Assembly: GCA_034419075.1 (NCBI GenBank)
Contig: DAOULR010000010.1
Span: 1-64,000 of the forward strand
From: E44-bin88 sp034419075
GTDB lineage: Bacteria; Chloroflexota; Dehalococcoidia; Dehalococcoidales; BS750m-G39
Reading direction: 5' to 3'
DNA length: 64,000 nucleotides
Shown: positions 51,029-59,553 of the stretch, piece by piece
Layout: each line of letters starts with the position of its first letter
How positions within the stretch are numbered: position 1 is the first letter of the stretch
The notes under the pieces: model-generated
Databases searched by the model: none
Told to the model about the DNA's origin: nothing
Seen by the model: only the letters and a program-made list of their open reading frames with translations
Made by a program: the position numbers and the translations under genes

Positions 51029-51220
51029 TTACATGGCCAATAGTGCCACCACAACTCCCGCCGCCAGCAGAGCGACCCCGATGCCTATCAGCCAGATTCT
51101 TAGCCTCTTCTCTTTTTCGGTCAGTTCCGACCAGGGCTTTTGTTTACCTCGCGTGATAATGAAGCCAATGGCCAGACCGATAATTATGCCAGCGATAAGA
51201 CCGTACCAAAAATCACTCAT
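51029..51220 (-). CDS. Small two-span membrane protein
   Basis: 63 residues: one membrane segment (GLIAGIIIGLAIGFIITRG), a charged loop (KPWSELTEKEKRLRIW) and a second segment (LIGIGVALLAAGVVVALLA). GGAG lies six bases before the ATG. No family recognised. It is downstream of the LOG-family gene and separated from it by 23 bases. Confidence 0.55.
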   Translation of the reverse strand: MSDFWYGLIAGIIIGLAIGFIITRGKQKPWSELTEKEKRLRIWLIGIGVALLAAGVVVALLAM

Positions 51221-51243
51221 TATAACTCCATTCTTGAGCTAGC

Positions 51244-51927
51244 TCACTTGAGCAGCGCCTTCTTGCCCACTACCTTTTGCTGAGTGTACCAGCTCTGGAC
51301 GGCCTCGACCACCTCTTCAGGTTTATCGCAGACAATGAGCAGGTCGAGGTCTTCTTCGGCGATGCAGCCTTTACCCAGCACCGTGCTCCCTAGCCAGTCC
51401 AAAAAGCCGTTCCAGTAGCGGCTGTTGAATATTATCACCGGGAAGGGCTTTATCTTGTGAGTCTGCATCAGCGTCAGGATTTCGGTCAGCTCATCGAGCG
51501 TGCCCAGGCCACCGGGGATGATGACGAAGGCGGTGGCGTATTTTACCAGCATCACCTTGCGGGCGAAGAAGTGGTGAAAGACTATAGATTTGGTGGTGTA
51601 GACGTTGGCGGCCTGCTCCTGGGGCAGTTCGATGTTAAGCCCCACCGATTCCACCCCCGCCCGGAGAGCGCCCTTGTTGGCCGCTTCCATCGCCCCCGGC
51701 CCGCCGCCGGTTACTATGGAAAAGCCCAGTTCCCCCAGCTGATAGGCGATTTCCTCGGTCTGGGCGTAGAGCTTGTCGCTCTCTTTGAGACGTGACGAGC
51801 CGTAGAAGGTTACCGCCGGCTCGATACCGGTGAGGGTGTCGAAGCCCTCCACCAGCTCGCCGATGATGCGGAACATACGCCACGATTCTTCCTTGGCCAG
51901 TTCGTTGATTTCATATTCGGTCGGCAT
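51244..51927 (-). CDS. LOG family protein (nucleoside-5'-monophosphate phosphoribohydrolase)
   Basis: 227 residues with the LOG/TIGR00730 signatures TGGGPGAMEAANKGA and PGGLGTLDELTEI (PGGxGTxxE). LOG enzymes cleave nucleoside monophosphates to base and ribose-5-phosphate; bacterial copies are often mis-annotated as lysine decarboxylases. GGGAGG before the ATG. Confidence 0.85.
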   Translation of the reverse strand: MPTEYEINELAKEESWRMFRIIGELVEGFDTLTGIEPAVTFYGSSRLKESDKLYAQTEEIAYQLGELGFSIVTGGGPGAMEAANKGALRAGVESVGLNIELPQEQAANVYTTKSIVFHHFFARKVMLVKYATAFVIIPGGLGTLDELTEILTLMQTHKIKPFPVIIFNSRYWNGFLDWLGSTVLGKGCIAEEDLDLLIVCDKPEEVVEAVQSWYTQQKVVGKKALLK

Positions 51928-51962
51928 AGCATCCTCCCACCAAGGTTTTACGGTTGGCTTAG

Positions 51963-52040
51963 CTATTTCTTCTTGGCGGCCTGCTTTTCCTGCTTTGTCT
52001 TCTTTGGTTTCTTAATGTTCTTTCTGCCCTTAGTTCCCAT
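51963..52040 (-). CDS. Very small basic protein, 25 residues
   Basis: ATG at 52038-52040, six bases after GGAGG, encodes MGTKGRKNIKKPKK followed by TKQEKQAAKKK and a TAG stop. Fifteen of 25 residues are Lys, Arg, Gln, Glu or Asn and 11 are Lys/Arg. The perfect ribosome site and position in a gap between two genes of the same strand support translation. Likely RNA or ribosome associated by charge (inference). Confidence 0.5.
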   Translation of the reverse strand: MGTKGRKNIKKPKKTKQEKQAAKKK

Positions 52041-52058
52041 TTTTGTCCTCCCTCCCGG

Positions 52059-52601
52059 TTATTCAGTAAGGCTGAACGAATCTATAACCTCTTGTCCTTC
52101 GGGCCAATCCGTATTTTGCAGAAACAATACGGTGTAGTAGATAGACCCGGTTTCCTTAATGAACTGCCCACCTTGTAACGGGATATCTTCATAAACTATG
52201 GTGAAAGTCATCACCCAATCCCATTTCTCTGTCGCTGGCTCATTGGTAATGATAGTTAGCTCTGTGAACCCTAAAGCTTCAAAGAATTGCCGGAGGCTAG
52301 CTTCAGTGGAAACAGAAATCATTATTTCTGGCGTCGAGGGGGGTGCCAGCCCTCCAACGTTGGCACTGATCATAATCTGATTGTAAGAGCTTTCCTCGGG
52401 CTTTATGCCTATAGTACCAGGGTCAACTTCCTCAAAAATCCAGTCCGTTGGGTAATCTACGCTGAAGCCATAATCTGCATTAACATAGTGTGTAAATCCA
52501 GGTTGATTTGGAGCTTCAGGCGATGAATCTGTATTTGGGGAGCCACATGCGCTCAACATAAGAACCCCGATAACTAAAATCATCAATAATATTCGTTTCA
52601 T
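52059..52601 (-). CDS. Lipoprotein of unknown function
   Basis: 180 residues with a short signal (ILLMILVIGVLML) and lipobox LSAC, Cys19. A Ser/Pro/Asn spacer leads to a PsbP/DUF-like domain: YVNADYGFSVDYPTDWIFEE and QEVIDSFSLTE are typical of small secreted lipoproteins that sit on the outer face of the membrane. Visibly more A/T-rich than its neighbours, as is the next gene. Confidence 0.7.
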   Translation of the reverse strand: MKRILLMILVIGVLMLSACGSPNTDSSPEAPNQPGFTHYVNADYGFSVDYPTDWIFEEVDPGTIGIKPEESSYNQIMISANVGGLAPPSTPEIMISVSTEASLRQFFEALGFTELTIITNEPATEKWDWVMTFTIVYEDIPLQGGQFIKETGSIYYTVLFLQNTDWPEGQEVIDSFSLTE

Positions 52602-52653
52602 TTTAAACTCTTTCCGCCTTTAGTTCCCATGAATCATTCGCTTTTAGGTCTTC

Positions 52654-53223
52654 TTATGTAACTGGCCAAAATTCACCACCACATTCGCATTTATAAGTTC
52701 TTCTCATTCTACCATCTGTAATCTCGACTGAGGTTAGCTCTAAAACCATTGCGCCACAGCGGTCACATTGCCATGGTCCCCTATGGCTATCACGGTCTCT
52801 TTTTCTTGCGAGAAGTTTTTTTTCATCAAGTCTGAGCTTAAGATTTTCGGAGCCTTGCCTGACCCAAGCTCGGCCATCATATTCGTGGTAAGGTATAGAG
52901 CGATGCCTTTCCGCACTAATTACGAGAACTGTCTTATCGCTCAATTCTTCAATACTAATTTGTGCCGTTAGCTGAGGCTCAAATTTACTTCTCAAAGTTT
53001 GAGATAGCGAGCGCTGCGCTTTATCAAAATTTCCCTGTTCAATACCACAGACAGTTCCATTCGGCTCGATTCCAAAGACTACTGTTCCTTTAGCTAGGTC
53101 AGAATTGACCATCGCACATAGCGCTTCCAGCCCTTCGCGTTGCAGGCTAAGTGATTTTTTGAACTCTAGTGTTTGACTTTCGCCTCTCCGCACTAGTTCT
53201 TCAAGAGATAATTCTCGCGTCAT
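52654..53223 (-). CDS. AlbA_2 (Schlafen-like) DNA-binding protein with zinc ribbon
   Basis: 189 residues. Residues 12-135 form an AlbA_2/divergent AAA-4 domain (ESQTLEFKKSLSLQREGLEALCAMVNS, GTVVFGIEPNGTVCGI, and ERHRSIPYHEYDGRAWVRQGS). The C-terminus has Cys pairs CDRCG and CECGG, a zinc ribbon. These proteins are implicated in nucleic-acid binding and sometimes in defence. GGGGAGG precedes the ATG. A/T-rich relative to flanks. Confidence 0.75.
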   Translation of the reverse strand: MTRELSLEELVRRGESQTLEFKKSLSLQREGLEALCAMVNSDLAKGTVVFGIEPNGTVCGIEQGNFDKAQRSLSQTLRSKFEPQLTAQISIEELSDKTVLVISAERHRSIPYHEYDGRAWVRQGSENLKLRLDEKKLLARKRDRDSHRGPWQCDRCGAMVLELTSVEITDGRMRRTYKCECGGEFWPVT

Positions 53224-53266
53224 ATGCAGACCCCTCCCCCCGTTCTATCACATCCACCTCTTGTAG

Positions 53267-54223
53267 TTACCTCAAAATCCCCTTAACGATAACGTCCACC
53301 GCCTTATCCTCGTCCAAGCCCCGCGCCATTAGCGTCTCGACCTGTTTTCTATCAATGCTGCCGATAGCCGCTTCGTGGGTTACCTTGGCCTTGCCGTCGG
53401 TCACCGAGACGATGGGTATGGCTTTGGCCACGGCCTCGGTGCCGTTGACCAGTTCCATGCAGTCAACGTGGCCGCGGGCGTAGGGGGCGTTGCCGTAGGT
53501 CTCACCCCTGACCTCGGCCTTAGCCTTGTCACCCAGCACCAGTCGGCTCTTGGCCAGCCCCCTGGCACCGGCGCCGTTAAGATGAATCCTCTCCGTTATC
53601 TTGATGTCGTCGTTGCCCTTGCCGTAGGCTTTAACCGTCAGCTCGGCGATGGCCTTCTCCAGGCAGACGACCTCGAAATCGTAGTCCAGCCTGCCCACCA
53701 TCCCCTGGCTTAGGGCAAAGGTACTCTGCCAGACGCCGCCTTTATTCACTTTAACCTTTGCCTTGGGGATGACCTCGATGCCGCCGTCCTCGCCGTGGTA
53801 GTGGGTTTCCTTATAGTCAAAGCGGGCGCCCGCGCCGATTTCGATGTCGGCGTCCATCTTGTGGATGACCTTAACCGCGTTGGGGAAGATGCAGTGGGCG
53901 ATGACGCTGATTTCGCTGTTGTCCCGAGCGTCCACCTTCATGATGATTTCCTGCAGGCCTTCCTTGGGCAGAAGGCCGAAGCAGAGGTGGACGGGGCGGG
54001 GAACCTTGACGCCTTCTTCCACGGTGAGGTCGACCTTGACCCCGCTCTTGGTCTCCTCAGTGACTATCTTCAGGCCCTGGATGGGGTCGTTAGCCAATAC
54101 CCTGTTTTCGTGGACGACCAGCTTGGCGACATCCTTCGTCTGCAAAACGCTTTTGTCGCCACCCGCCTTCTCGTAGGCGTCAATCATCCCTTGGTATTCT
54201 TTTTCTACTGTATAGCCAACCAT
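53267..54223 (-). CDS. sufB: SUF scaffold subunit, SufB/SufD family
   Basis: 318 residues, a short SufB/SufD protein: beta-helix core with DARDNSEISVIAHCIFPN, RFDYKETHYHGEDGGIEV, GARGLAKSRLVLGDKAKAEVRGETYGN and the C-terminal HEAAIGSIDRKQVETLMARGLDEDKAVDVIVKGIL. It lies seven bases after SufC, making a two-gene minimal SUF (SufBC) system as in archaea and anaerobes. Role: Fe-S cluster assembly. No cysteine desulfurase or SufU is seen nearby. Confidence 0.9.
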   Translation of the reverse strand: MVGYTVEKEYQGMIDAYEKAGGDKSVLQTKDVAKLVVHENRVLANDPIQGLKIVTEETKSGVKVDLTVEEGVKVPRPVHLCFGLLPKEGLQEIIMKVDARDNSEISVIAHCIFPNAVKVIHKMDADIEIGAGARFDYKETHYHGEDGGIEVIPKAKVKVNKGGVWQSTFALSQGMVGRLDYDFEVVCLEKAIAELTVKAYGKGNDDIKITERIHLNGAGARGLAKSRLVLGDKAKAEVRGETYGNAPYARGHVDCMELVNGTEAVAKAIPIVSVTDGKAKVTHEAAIGSIDRKQVETLMARGLDEDKAVDVIVKGILR

Positions 54224-54230
54224 GTTAATC

Positions 54231-54947
54231 TCAGTGCTCTGGCTCGTTGATGTGGGGGCAGGTCAGGCAGTTGTTCTTGAACCACTGGCTGCTTTCGGCG
54301 GGCGGGCCCGTCCTGATTATGGTGCCCGCGCATAATATCGAAACGCGGTGGGCAATGGCGGCCACCGTTTCGCTGTGGGTAATGAGCAGGACCGAGGAGC
54401 CCTGCTTGTTCATCTCGATAATGCCGTTGAGCAGCAGGGGTAGGGCCACGATGTCTATGCCCGAGTCGGGCTCGTCGAGTATGGCCAGCTTGGGGTGCAT
54501 GGCCAGCACCGAGGCCATCTCAATCCTTTTACGCTCGCCGCCGCTTAAGGTGGCGTCGATGTCCCGATTCATATACTGCGTCGGCTCCAGCCCCACCATC
54601 AATAAATAGCGTTCGAGCTCGTCGCCGCTTCCGTTATGGCTGCTCAAGCGCAGGTATTCCCTCACCGTCAGCCCCTCCACCCGCGCCGGCTCCTGCCAGG
54701 CGAGGGTAATGCCCTTCTGCGCGCGCTGGGAAACGGAGAGACCGCCGATGTCCTCCCCCTCAAAGGTTATCCTGCCCGCCGTGGGCTTGTAGTTGTTCGT
54801 GCCCATTATCAGATTGGCCACGGTGGTCTTGCCCGTGCCGTTTTCGCCCAATATGCCGTGGATTTCGCCACTGTCAACGTGCAGGGAGAAGTCGTTGATT
54901 ATCGGTTTGCCGTTTAGGGTTAGCTGTAAATTCTCCACATCCAGCAT
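54231..54947 (-). CDS. sufC: SUF ATPase SufC
   Basis: 238 residues: Walker A GENGTGKTT (residues 34-42), the family insert TFEGEDIGGLSVSQRAQKGITLAWQEPARVEGL, signature LSGGERKR, Walker B AILDEPDSGID and THS in the H loop. It pairs with SufB directly downstream. The promoter is at 54973-55001 on the minus strand, with AGAGGTG at the ribosome site. Confidence 0.9.
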   Translation of the reverse strand: MLDVENLQLTLNGKPIINDFSLHVDSGEIHGILGENGTGKTTVANLIMGTNNYKPTAGRITFEGEDIGGLSVSQRAQKGITLAWQEPARVEGLTVREYLRLSSHNGSGDELERYLLMVGLEPTQYMNRDIDATLSGGERKRIEMASVLAMHPKLAILDEPDSGIDIVALPLLLNGIIEMNKQGSSVLLITHSETVAAIAHRVSILCAGTIIRTGPPAESSQWFKNNCLTCPHINEPEH

Positions 54948-54972
54948 TTCTCACCTCTGACCACTGTCAAAC

Positions 54973-55001
54973 AGTATAATCCATCAGGGGGATAAACTCA
55001 A
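54973..55001 (-). promoter_or_regulatory. Sigma-70-type promoter for sufCB
   Basis: On the minus strand TTGAGT (54996-55001), 17-base spacer, TATACT (54973-54978); the sufC ATG is 25 bases downstream. Confidence 0.6.
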
Positions 55002-55015
55002 TTGGGGGTTACGAA

Positions 55016-55224
55016 GGGGGCATCCCCCATCCCCTCCCTGACGAACGTTGGTTTTCGTCCCAACCCAGCCCGCCCTAATAAGTAAACTTCTTAACTTGGG
55101 AGATACGCCCCTCTCCACCATTATTTTATCTATTCCCGCCCGCCGCCCTTTAAGGTAGAAAGGGGGCTGTGCCCCCTTTCAAACCCCCAAATAAGGGATA
55201 TATAAGGGTCTAATCCCTTATAGG
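55016..55224. repeat. Hairpin-rich G/C-tract intergenic segment
   Basis: The 375-base gap between sufC and the HDAC-like gene has no supported gene. It holds GGGGG-cat-CCCCC (55016-55028), a perfect 10-bp hairpin with a TGT loop (55158-55180), and an 8-bp TAAGGGAT/ATCCCTTA stem (55192-55220). None is followed by a T run, so REP-like or MITE-like repeats are more likely than a terminator. Confidence 0.4.
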
Positions 55225-55287
55225 GTGGGTATTGGGTGGGAAGAAAGACCCTGGGGGGTGGTGCATTGGATAAAAAGGGGTCACCCT

Positions 55288-55316
55288 TTGCTCACCGCGC
55301 TTACATCTGCTATCAT
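55288..55316 (+). promoter_or_regulatory. Extended -10 promoter of the HDAC-like gene, leaderless
   Basis: TTGCTC (55288-55293), 17-base spacer ending in TGC, and TATCAT (55311-55316). The ATG at 55323 is seven bases after the -10, so the transcript should begin at the start codon; there is no ribosome site. Confidence 0.5.
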
Positions 55317-55322
55317 CAGGCC

Positions 55323-56354
55323 ATGACAACAGGCTACGTCTATCACCCCATCTACCTGAGGCACGACACGGGCCGACACGTTGAGGTCGCCGCCCGCCTG
55401 GAGGCGGTTATCGCCCACCTGGAGGAAACGGGGTTGAAATCGAAGCTGACCCTGATTGAGCCTCGCCCCGCCACGGTTGACGAAATCGCCCTCGTCCACC
55501 AGCGGGACTATATAAAAGAGATTGAGGAGACGGCGGCCAGGGGTGGGGGCTGGCTCGACCCCGATACCGTGATGTCGCCCGATTCCTACCAGGCGGCGCT
55601 CTATGCCGCTGGCGGCGTTATCCGCGCTGTGGAGGCGGTGATGGGTGAGGAGGTGGCTAACGCCTTCGCCCTGGTCAGGCCCCCGGGCCACCACGCTACG
55701 GCGAATCAGGCTAAGGGCTTTTGCCTCTTCAACAACCTGGCCATAGCTGCTAAGTATGCCCTCGCCAAATACAAACTGGAACGAGTCCTCATCATCGACT
55801 TCGATGTCCACCACGGCAACGGCACACAGGCAACTTTTTACGATAGTCCACAGGTGATGTATATCTCCACCCACGAATACCCCTTCTATCCAGGGACAGG
55901 GGCTATAAACGAGACCGGTAGCGGGGAGGGGAGGGGGACCAACCTCAATATACCCATGCCCGCCGGCTGCGGCGACGAGGAATACCTAGAAGTCTTTGAG
56001 CAGATTGTCATTCCCGCCTCCCGCCGCTTCAACCCCCAGCTCATCCTGGTCTCCACGGGCTATGACGGCCACTGGGCCGACCCACTGGCTATGATGCAGC
56101 TAAGCGTCGGTGGCTTTGCCCAGATGGCGAAGATTATCAAGGAACTGGCCGACGAGCTCTGTGTCGGGCGTCTGGCGCTGACGCTGGAGGGGGGCTACAA
56201 CCTTGAGGCCCTGGCCGCCTCGATAAAAGCTACTTTTGACGTCCTCCTCGGCACTGCCAGCGAAGAGCTCTCGGGCGCGCCGCCGCGCCGTTCCGAGCCG
56301 CCTAACATAGAGAGCCTGATAGCGGAGATAAAGAAGATACACAATCTCAGCTAG
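55323..56354 (+). CDS. Histone deacetylase / acetylpolyamine amidohydrolase family protein
   Basis: 343 residues with the zinc-hydrolase core VRPPGHHATANQAKGFCLFNN, IDFDVHHGNGTQATFYDSP, STHEYPFYPGTG, VSTGYDGHWADPLA and LEGGYNLEAL. The His-His pair, Asp-x-His and Asp of YDGH bind the catalytic zinc. Likely acts on an acetylated polyamine, lysine or small metabolite. The start is set by the leaderless promoter; the frame extends upstream but without a ribosome site. Its stop overlaps that of the convergent cation transporter in CTAG. Confidence 0.85.
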   Translation: MTTGYVYHPIYLRHDTGRHVEVAARLEAVIAHLEETGLKSKLTLIEPRPATVDEIALVHQRDYIKEIEETAARGGGWLDPDTVMSPDSYQAALYAAGGVIRAVEAVMGEEVANAFALVRPPGHHATANQAKGFCLFNNLAIAAKYALAKYKLERVLIIDFDVHHGNGTQATFYDSPQVMYISTHEYPFYPGTGAINETGSGEGRGTNLNIPMPAGCGDEEYLEVFEQIVIPASRRFNPQLILVSTGYDGHWADPLAMMQLSVGGFAQMAKIIKELADELCVGRLALTLEGGYNLEALAASIKATFDVLLGTASEELSGAPPRRSEPPNIESLIAEIKKIHNLS

Positions 56355-57259
56355 TCGCGCTGGCACAGGTCGGGGGTGAGCGAGCACCGCTCACACTGGC
56401 CGTCGCAGGGCTCGATGTGAATGGTAACGCTGGTAGAGGCAAGCCTGGCTTCTATTTCCTGCTCCAGCTCATCGCATAGCTGGTGCGCCTTTTCCACGCT
56501 GACATCCTTGGGCACCACTAGGTGGAAGTCTATATAGCGCTGGCTGCCCGCCTTGCGGGTGCGTATCTTGTGAAAGTTCACCAGTTGCCCCCGGTGCTCT
56601 CTGAGGCAGGCGATTATCTTCCTCTCTTCCGGCCGGGGTAACCTGGTATCAATCAGGCCACCGAAAGCCCTCTTCATGGCCAGGAAGGCGGTGCGGAAGA
56701 TTAGCACCGCCACCAGCAGGGCGACGATGGAGTCGAGCAGGACGACGCCAGTTGTTCTGACCAGAATTAGTCCCACCAGCACCGCCGCCGAGCTGAGCAC
56801 GTCGGCCAACAGGTCGCGGGCGGTGGCTTCCAGGGCTACGGAGTCGGTTCTTCGGGCTACCCTCATGGCGTACCAGGAGACGGCTAGGTTGATGACGATA
56901 GCCGCCGCCGTTACGTAGATGCCCACGGTGAGCAACTCGACTGTGGCCCCGCTAATCAGCCTGGTTATGGCCTGGTAGGCGATGGTGCCCCCGGCGATAA
57001 AGATTAGGGCGGCGATGACCACGCCAGCGACGTTCTCCGCCTTGCCGTGGCCGAAGGGGTGCTGGCGGTCGGGGGGGCGGTCGGCAATCCTGATGCCGAT
57101 GAAGCCGATAATCGCCCCCACCAGGTCGATAGCGCTGTGGATGGCGTCGGCCCTGATGGCGATACTGCCGGTAACAATACTGGCCACGACCTTCATCGCA
57201 ATTAGGAAGCTGACGGCGACGATAGCTAGTTTGGCCGCATTCTCCTTGGTGGCCAGCAT
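56351..57259 (-). CDS. Cation diffusion facilitator (CDF) family transporter
   Basis: 302 residues, six membrane segments: AIRADAIHSAIDLVGAIIGF contains the family His/Asp of segment 2, RPPDRQHPFGHGKAENV follows segment 2, and ARDLLADVLSSAAVLVGLIL has the segment 5 Asp. A cytoplasmic C-terminal domain ends in CDGQCERCSLTPDLC, a cysteine-rich tail that may bind metal. Exports divalent cations such as Zn or Fe. Four bases after secF, so translationally coupled. Confidence 0.85.
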   Translation of the reverse strand: MLATKENAAKLAIVAVSFLIAMKVVASIVTGSIAIRADAIHSAIDLVGAIIGFIGIRIADRPPDRQHPFGHGKAENVAGVVIAALIFIAGGTIAYQAITRLISGATVELLTVGIYVTAAAIVINLAVSWYAMRVARRTDSVALEATARDLLADVLSSAAVLVGLILVRTTGVVLLDSIVALLVAVLIFRTAFLAMKRAFGGLIDTRLPRPEERKIIACLREHRGQLVNFHKIRTRKAGSQRYIDFHLVVPKDVSVEKAHQLCDELEQEIEARLASTSVTIHIEPCDGQCERCSLTPDLCQRD

Positions 57260-57262
57260 AAC

Positions 57263-58177
57263 TTACGCCTCTTTGGCTTTAGTTTGGGGTAGCAGGATGA
57301 GCCGCCTCCACTCCCCCCGCTCCCAGACAATGAGCAGAGTGGGGGCGATAAAGAGCGAGCTGTAGGTGCCGGCGATGATGCCGATGAGCAGGACGATGGC
57401 GAAGTTCTGGATGGTGGCGCCGACGAAGATGAGCAGGGCCAGGACAACCAGCATGGTGGTCAGGCTGGTGTTAACGGAACGGCTCATCGTCTCCACCAGG
57501 CTATTGTTGACCACCATCTCGAAGTTGACGCTCATACCTCGCTTCAGGTTCTCCCTTATCCGGTCGAAGACGACCACGGTGTTGTTGATGCTGTAGCCGA
57601 TGACGGCCAGTACGCCGGTGATGAACATCAGGTTTATTTCCCAGTTCATTATGGCACCGAGTAGGGCGAAAATACCCAGCACCACCACCACGTCGTGCGT
57701 CAGGGCGATTATGGCGCAGACGCCGTAATGGAAGGGCTTGGGCATCTTGCGGAAGGCCCAGGTGATATAGAGCAGTATGCCCACCGCGGCGACACCCACG
57801 GCGATAATGGCGTTACTGGTGGTCTCGGCGGCCACCATGGCCGAGACCGAGTAGAACTCGCGCTCGGTGGTGGCGCCGAATCTGGCGCTTAAGGCATCCT
57901 CCAACCCCATCCTTTCCTCCCCGCTCAGTTCCTGGGTGCGGATAATGAAGTCGCCCCCACCGGTGCGCTGTATAATGACATTGCTGTAGCCCAGCTCGGT
58001 CATGGCTGCCTCCAGCTCCGATTGCTCCAACTCTTCTTCAAAGCTGATGGTGAGGATGGAACCGCTGCTGAATTCGACACCCGGTTTCAGTCCGAAGACG
58101 AGCAGGGCGATAATGCCAATCAGGATAATCGCCTCCGAGATAATTAAAAACCAATACCTTTTGCCGGTGATATACAT
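57263..58177 (-). CDS. secF: Protein translocase subunit SecF
   Basis: 304 residues: one N-terminal segment, an extracytoplasmic domain starting FSSGSILTISFEEELEQ, then five segments with ALTHDVVVVLGIFAL and IGYSINNTVVVFDRIRENLKRG, the SecF signature. Its ATG overlaps the secD stop (TAATG), the usual secDF order. Supports late steps of Sec export using the proton or sodium gradient. Confidence 0.95.
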   Translation of the reverse strand: MYITGKRYWFLIISEAIILIGIIALLVFGLKPGVEFSSGSILTISFEEELEQSELEAAMTELGYSNVIIQRTGGGDFIIRTQELSGEERMGLEDALSARFGATTEREFYSVSAMVAAETTSNAIIAVGVAAVGILLYITWAFRKMPKPFHYGVCAIIALTHDVVVVLGIFALLGAIMNWEINLMFITGVLAVIGYSINNTVVVFDRIRENLKRGMSVNFEMVVNNSLVETMSRSVNTSLTTMLVVLALLIFVGATIQNFAIVLLIGIIAGTYSSLFIAPTLLIVWERGEWRRLILLPQTKAKEA

Positions 58178-59511
58178 TACTTTTTCTCCTGATGAGCGCT
58201 AAACAAAGCTGTTCTCTTAGCCAGTCGCGAGCCTACGAACAGGCGCAGCAGGGTGCGGGTAACCACGATGGCGGTAAACATGCTCACCGCCACGCCGATG
58301 AACAGGGTCAGGGCAAAGCCCTGTACCGGGGCGCTCTCAGCGATACTGCTGCCCAGCCAGAAAAGAATGATGCAGACAATAAAGGTAGTCACGTTGCTGT
58401 CCCTGATGGCGGTCCAGGCGCGGCTGAAACCAGCTTCGATAGCTGCCCCCAGCGTTCTGCCCGTGGCGAATTCCTCCTTCATGCGCTCGAAGATAAGCAC
58501 GTTGGCGTCCACCGCCATGCCGATGGACAGGATAAAGCCGCCGATGCCGGCCAGGGTCAGGGTGACCGGAATCAGCTTGAATACAGCCAGCACCAGCGCC
58601 CCGTAGAAGACGAGCGCCAGGCTGGCAATGACCCCAGGCAAGCGGTAGTAAATCATCATAAAGAGCATGACCAGTATGATGCCGATTATACCCGCCTTGA
58701 GGCTCATATCGACGAAGTCCTCGCCCAGTATCGGCGAGACCGTCTGGTCGTAGAGTATGTTGAGGGGCACGGGCAAACGCCCGAAGTTCAGCTGACTGGA
58801 GAGGCTGGTGGCTTCGTCAAGGCTCAAGCCCTCGATTTGCCCGCGGTCGGTGATAACGCTCTGGACGGTGGGGGCGATAGGGAATCCTTCGTCCCCCAGC
58901 AGGGCGATGTCGCCGTCAAAGATTCCCATCGGCTGGCCGATAAGTCGACTGGTGATCTGTTCCGATAGCTGGGCGCCAGTTTCATCCCATTCGAAAATCA
59001 GCAGCAGCTGCCCCAAATCGTTGCGGGTGACGTAGGTGTTATCCTTAAAGTAACGGCTGGTCAGCTCCAGCTCTTCGCCGTTAATCTCCCCCATGGCGGG
59101 CTTCCAGCGGCCCAGCTCGTTTTCCCACCTGGCTTCCTCGTCCTCGGCGACCAATTCCCCGAACTCCAGTATGTCCACCCGTGCCAGTCTCTCCTTCTCC
59201 TGGTCGGTAATACTGATGCCAGGTAGCTCGAGCAGGATGCGGTCGCTGCCCTGCCTCTGGATAATGGGCTCGGTCACCCCCAGTGGGTTGATACGGTTGC
59301 TCAGGATTTCCTTGGCCCCTTCCATAGCGCTGTCCCTGTTTTCGGCGTCTATCCCGGAGAGGTCGGCTTGGTAGACGATGTGGATACCACCCTGAAGGTC
59401 TAAGCCCATCCTCATTTCGTTTCTGTCGAAGAGGGGATAGATCAGGGCGCAAACGGAAAAGGCGAAGATGGCTATCAAAATCACTAGAACGGTGATATTG
59501 CCTCTAGTCAT
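58177..59511 (-). CDS. secD: Protein translocase subunit SecD
   Basis: 444 residues: N-terminal segment, GLDLQGGIHIVYQAD (SecD D1), the large periplasmic domain, GRLPVPLNILYDQTVSP and six membrane segments in total including IGMAVDANVLIFERMKEEF (the SecD segment 4 signature). Shorter periplasmic domain than in proteobacteria. Pairs with SecF. Confidence 0.95.
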   Translation of the reverse strand: MTRGNITVLVILIAIFAFSVCALIYPLFDRNEMRMGLDLQGGIHIVYQADLSGIDAENRDSAMEGAKEILSNRINPLGVTEPIIQRQGSDRILLELPGISITDQEKERLARVDILEFGELVAEDEEARWENELGRWKPAMGEINGEELELTSRYFKDNTYVTRNDLGQLLLIFEWDETGAQLSEQITSRLIGQPMGIFDGDIALLGDEGFPIAPTVQSVITDRGQIEGLSLDEATSLSSQLNFGRLPVPLNILYDQTVSPILGEDFVDMSLKAGIIGIILVMLFMMIYYRLPGVIASLALVFYGALVLAVFKLIPVTLTLAGIGGFILSIGMAVDANVLIFERMKEEFATGRTLGAAIEAGFSRAWTAIRDSNVTTFIVCIILFWLGSSIAESAPVQGFALTLFIGVAVSMFTAIVVTRTLLRLFVGSRLAKRTALFSAHQEKK

Positions 59512-59553
59512 GTCTTATATACTACCTCTATTTCGGCTCATTAACCATATATA

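Noticed and set aside
58192..58968. Plus-strand open frame of 258 codons
   Set aside because: Shadow of secD on the other strand; composition biased, no family.
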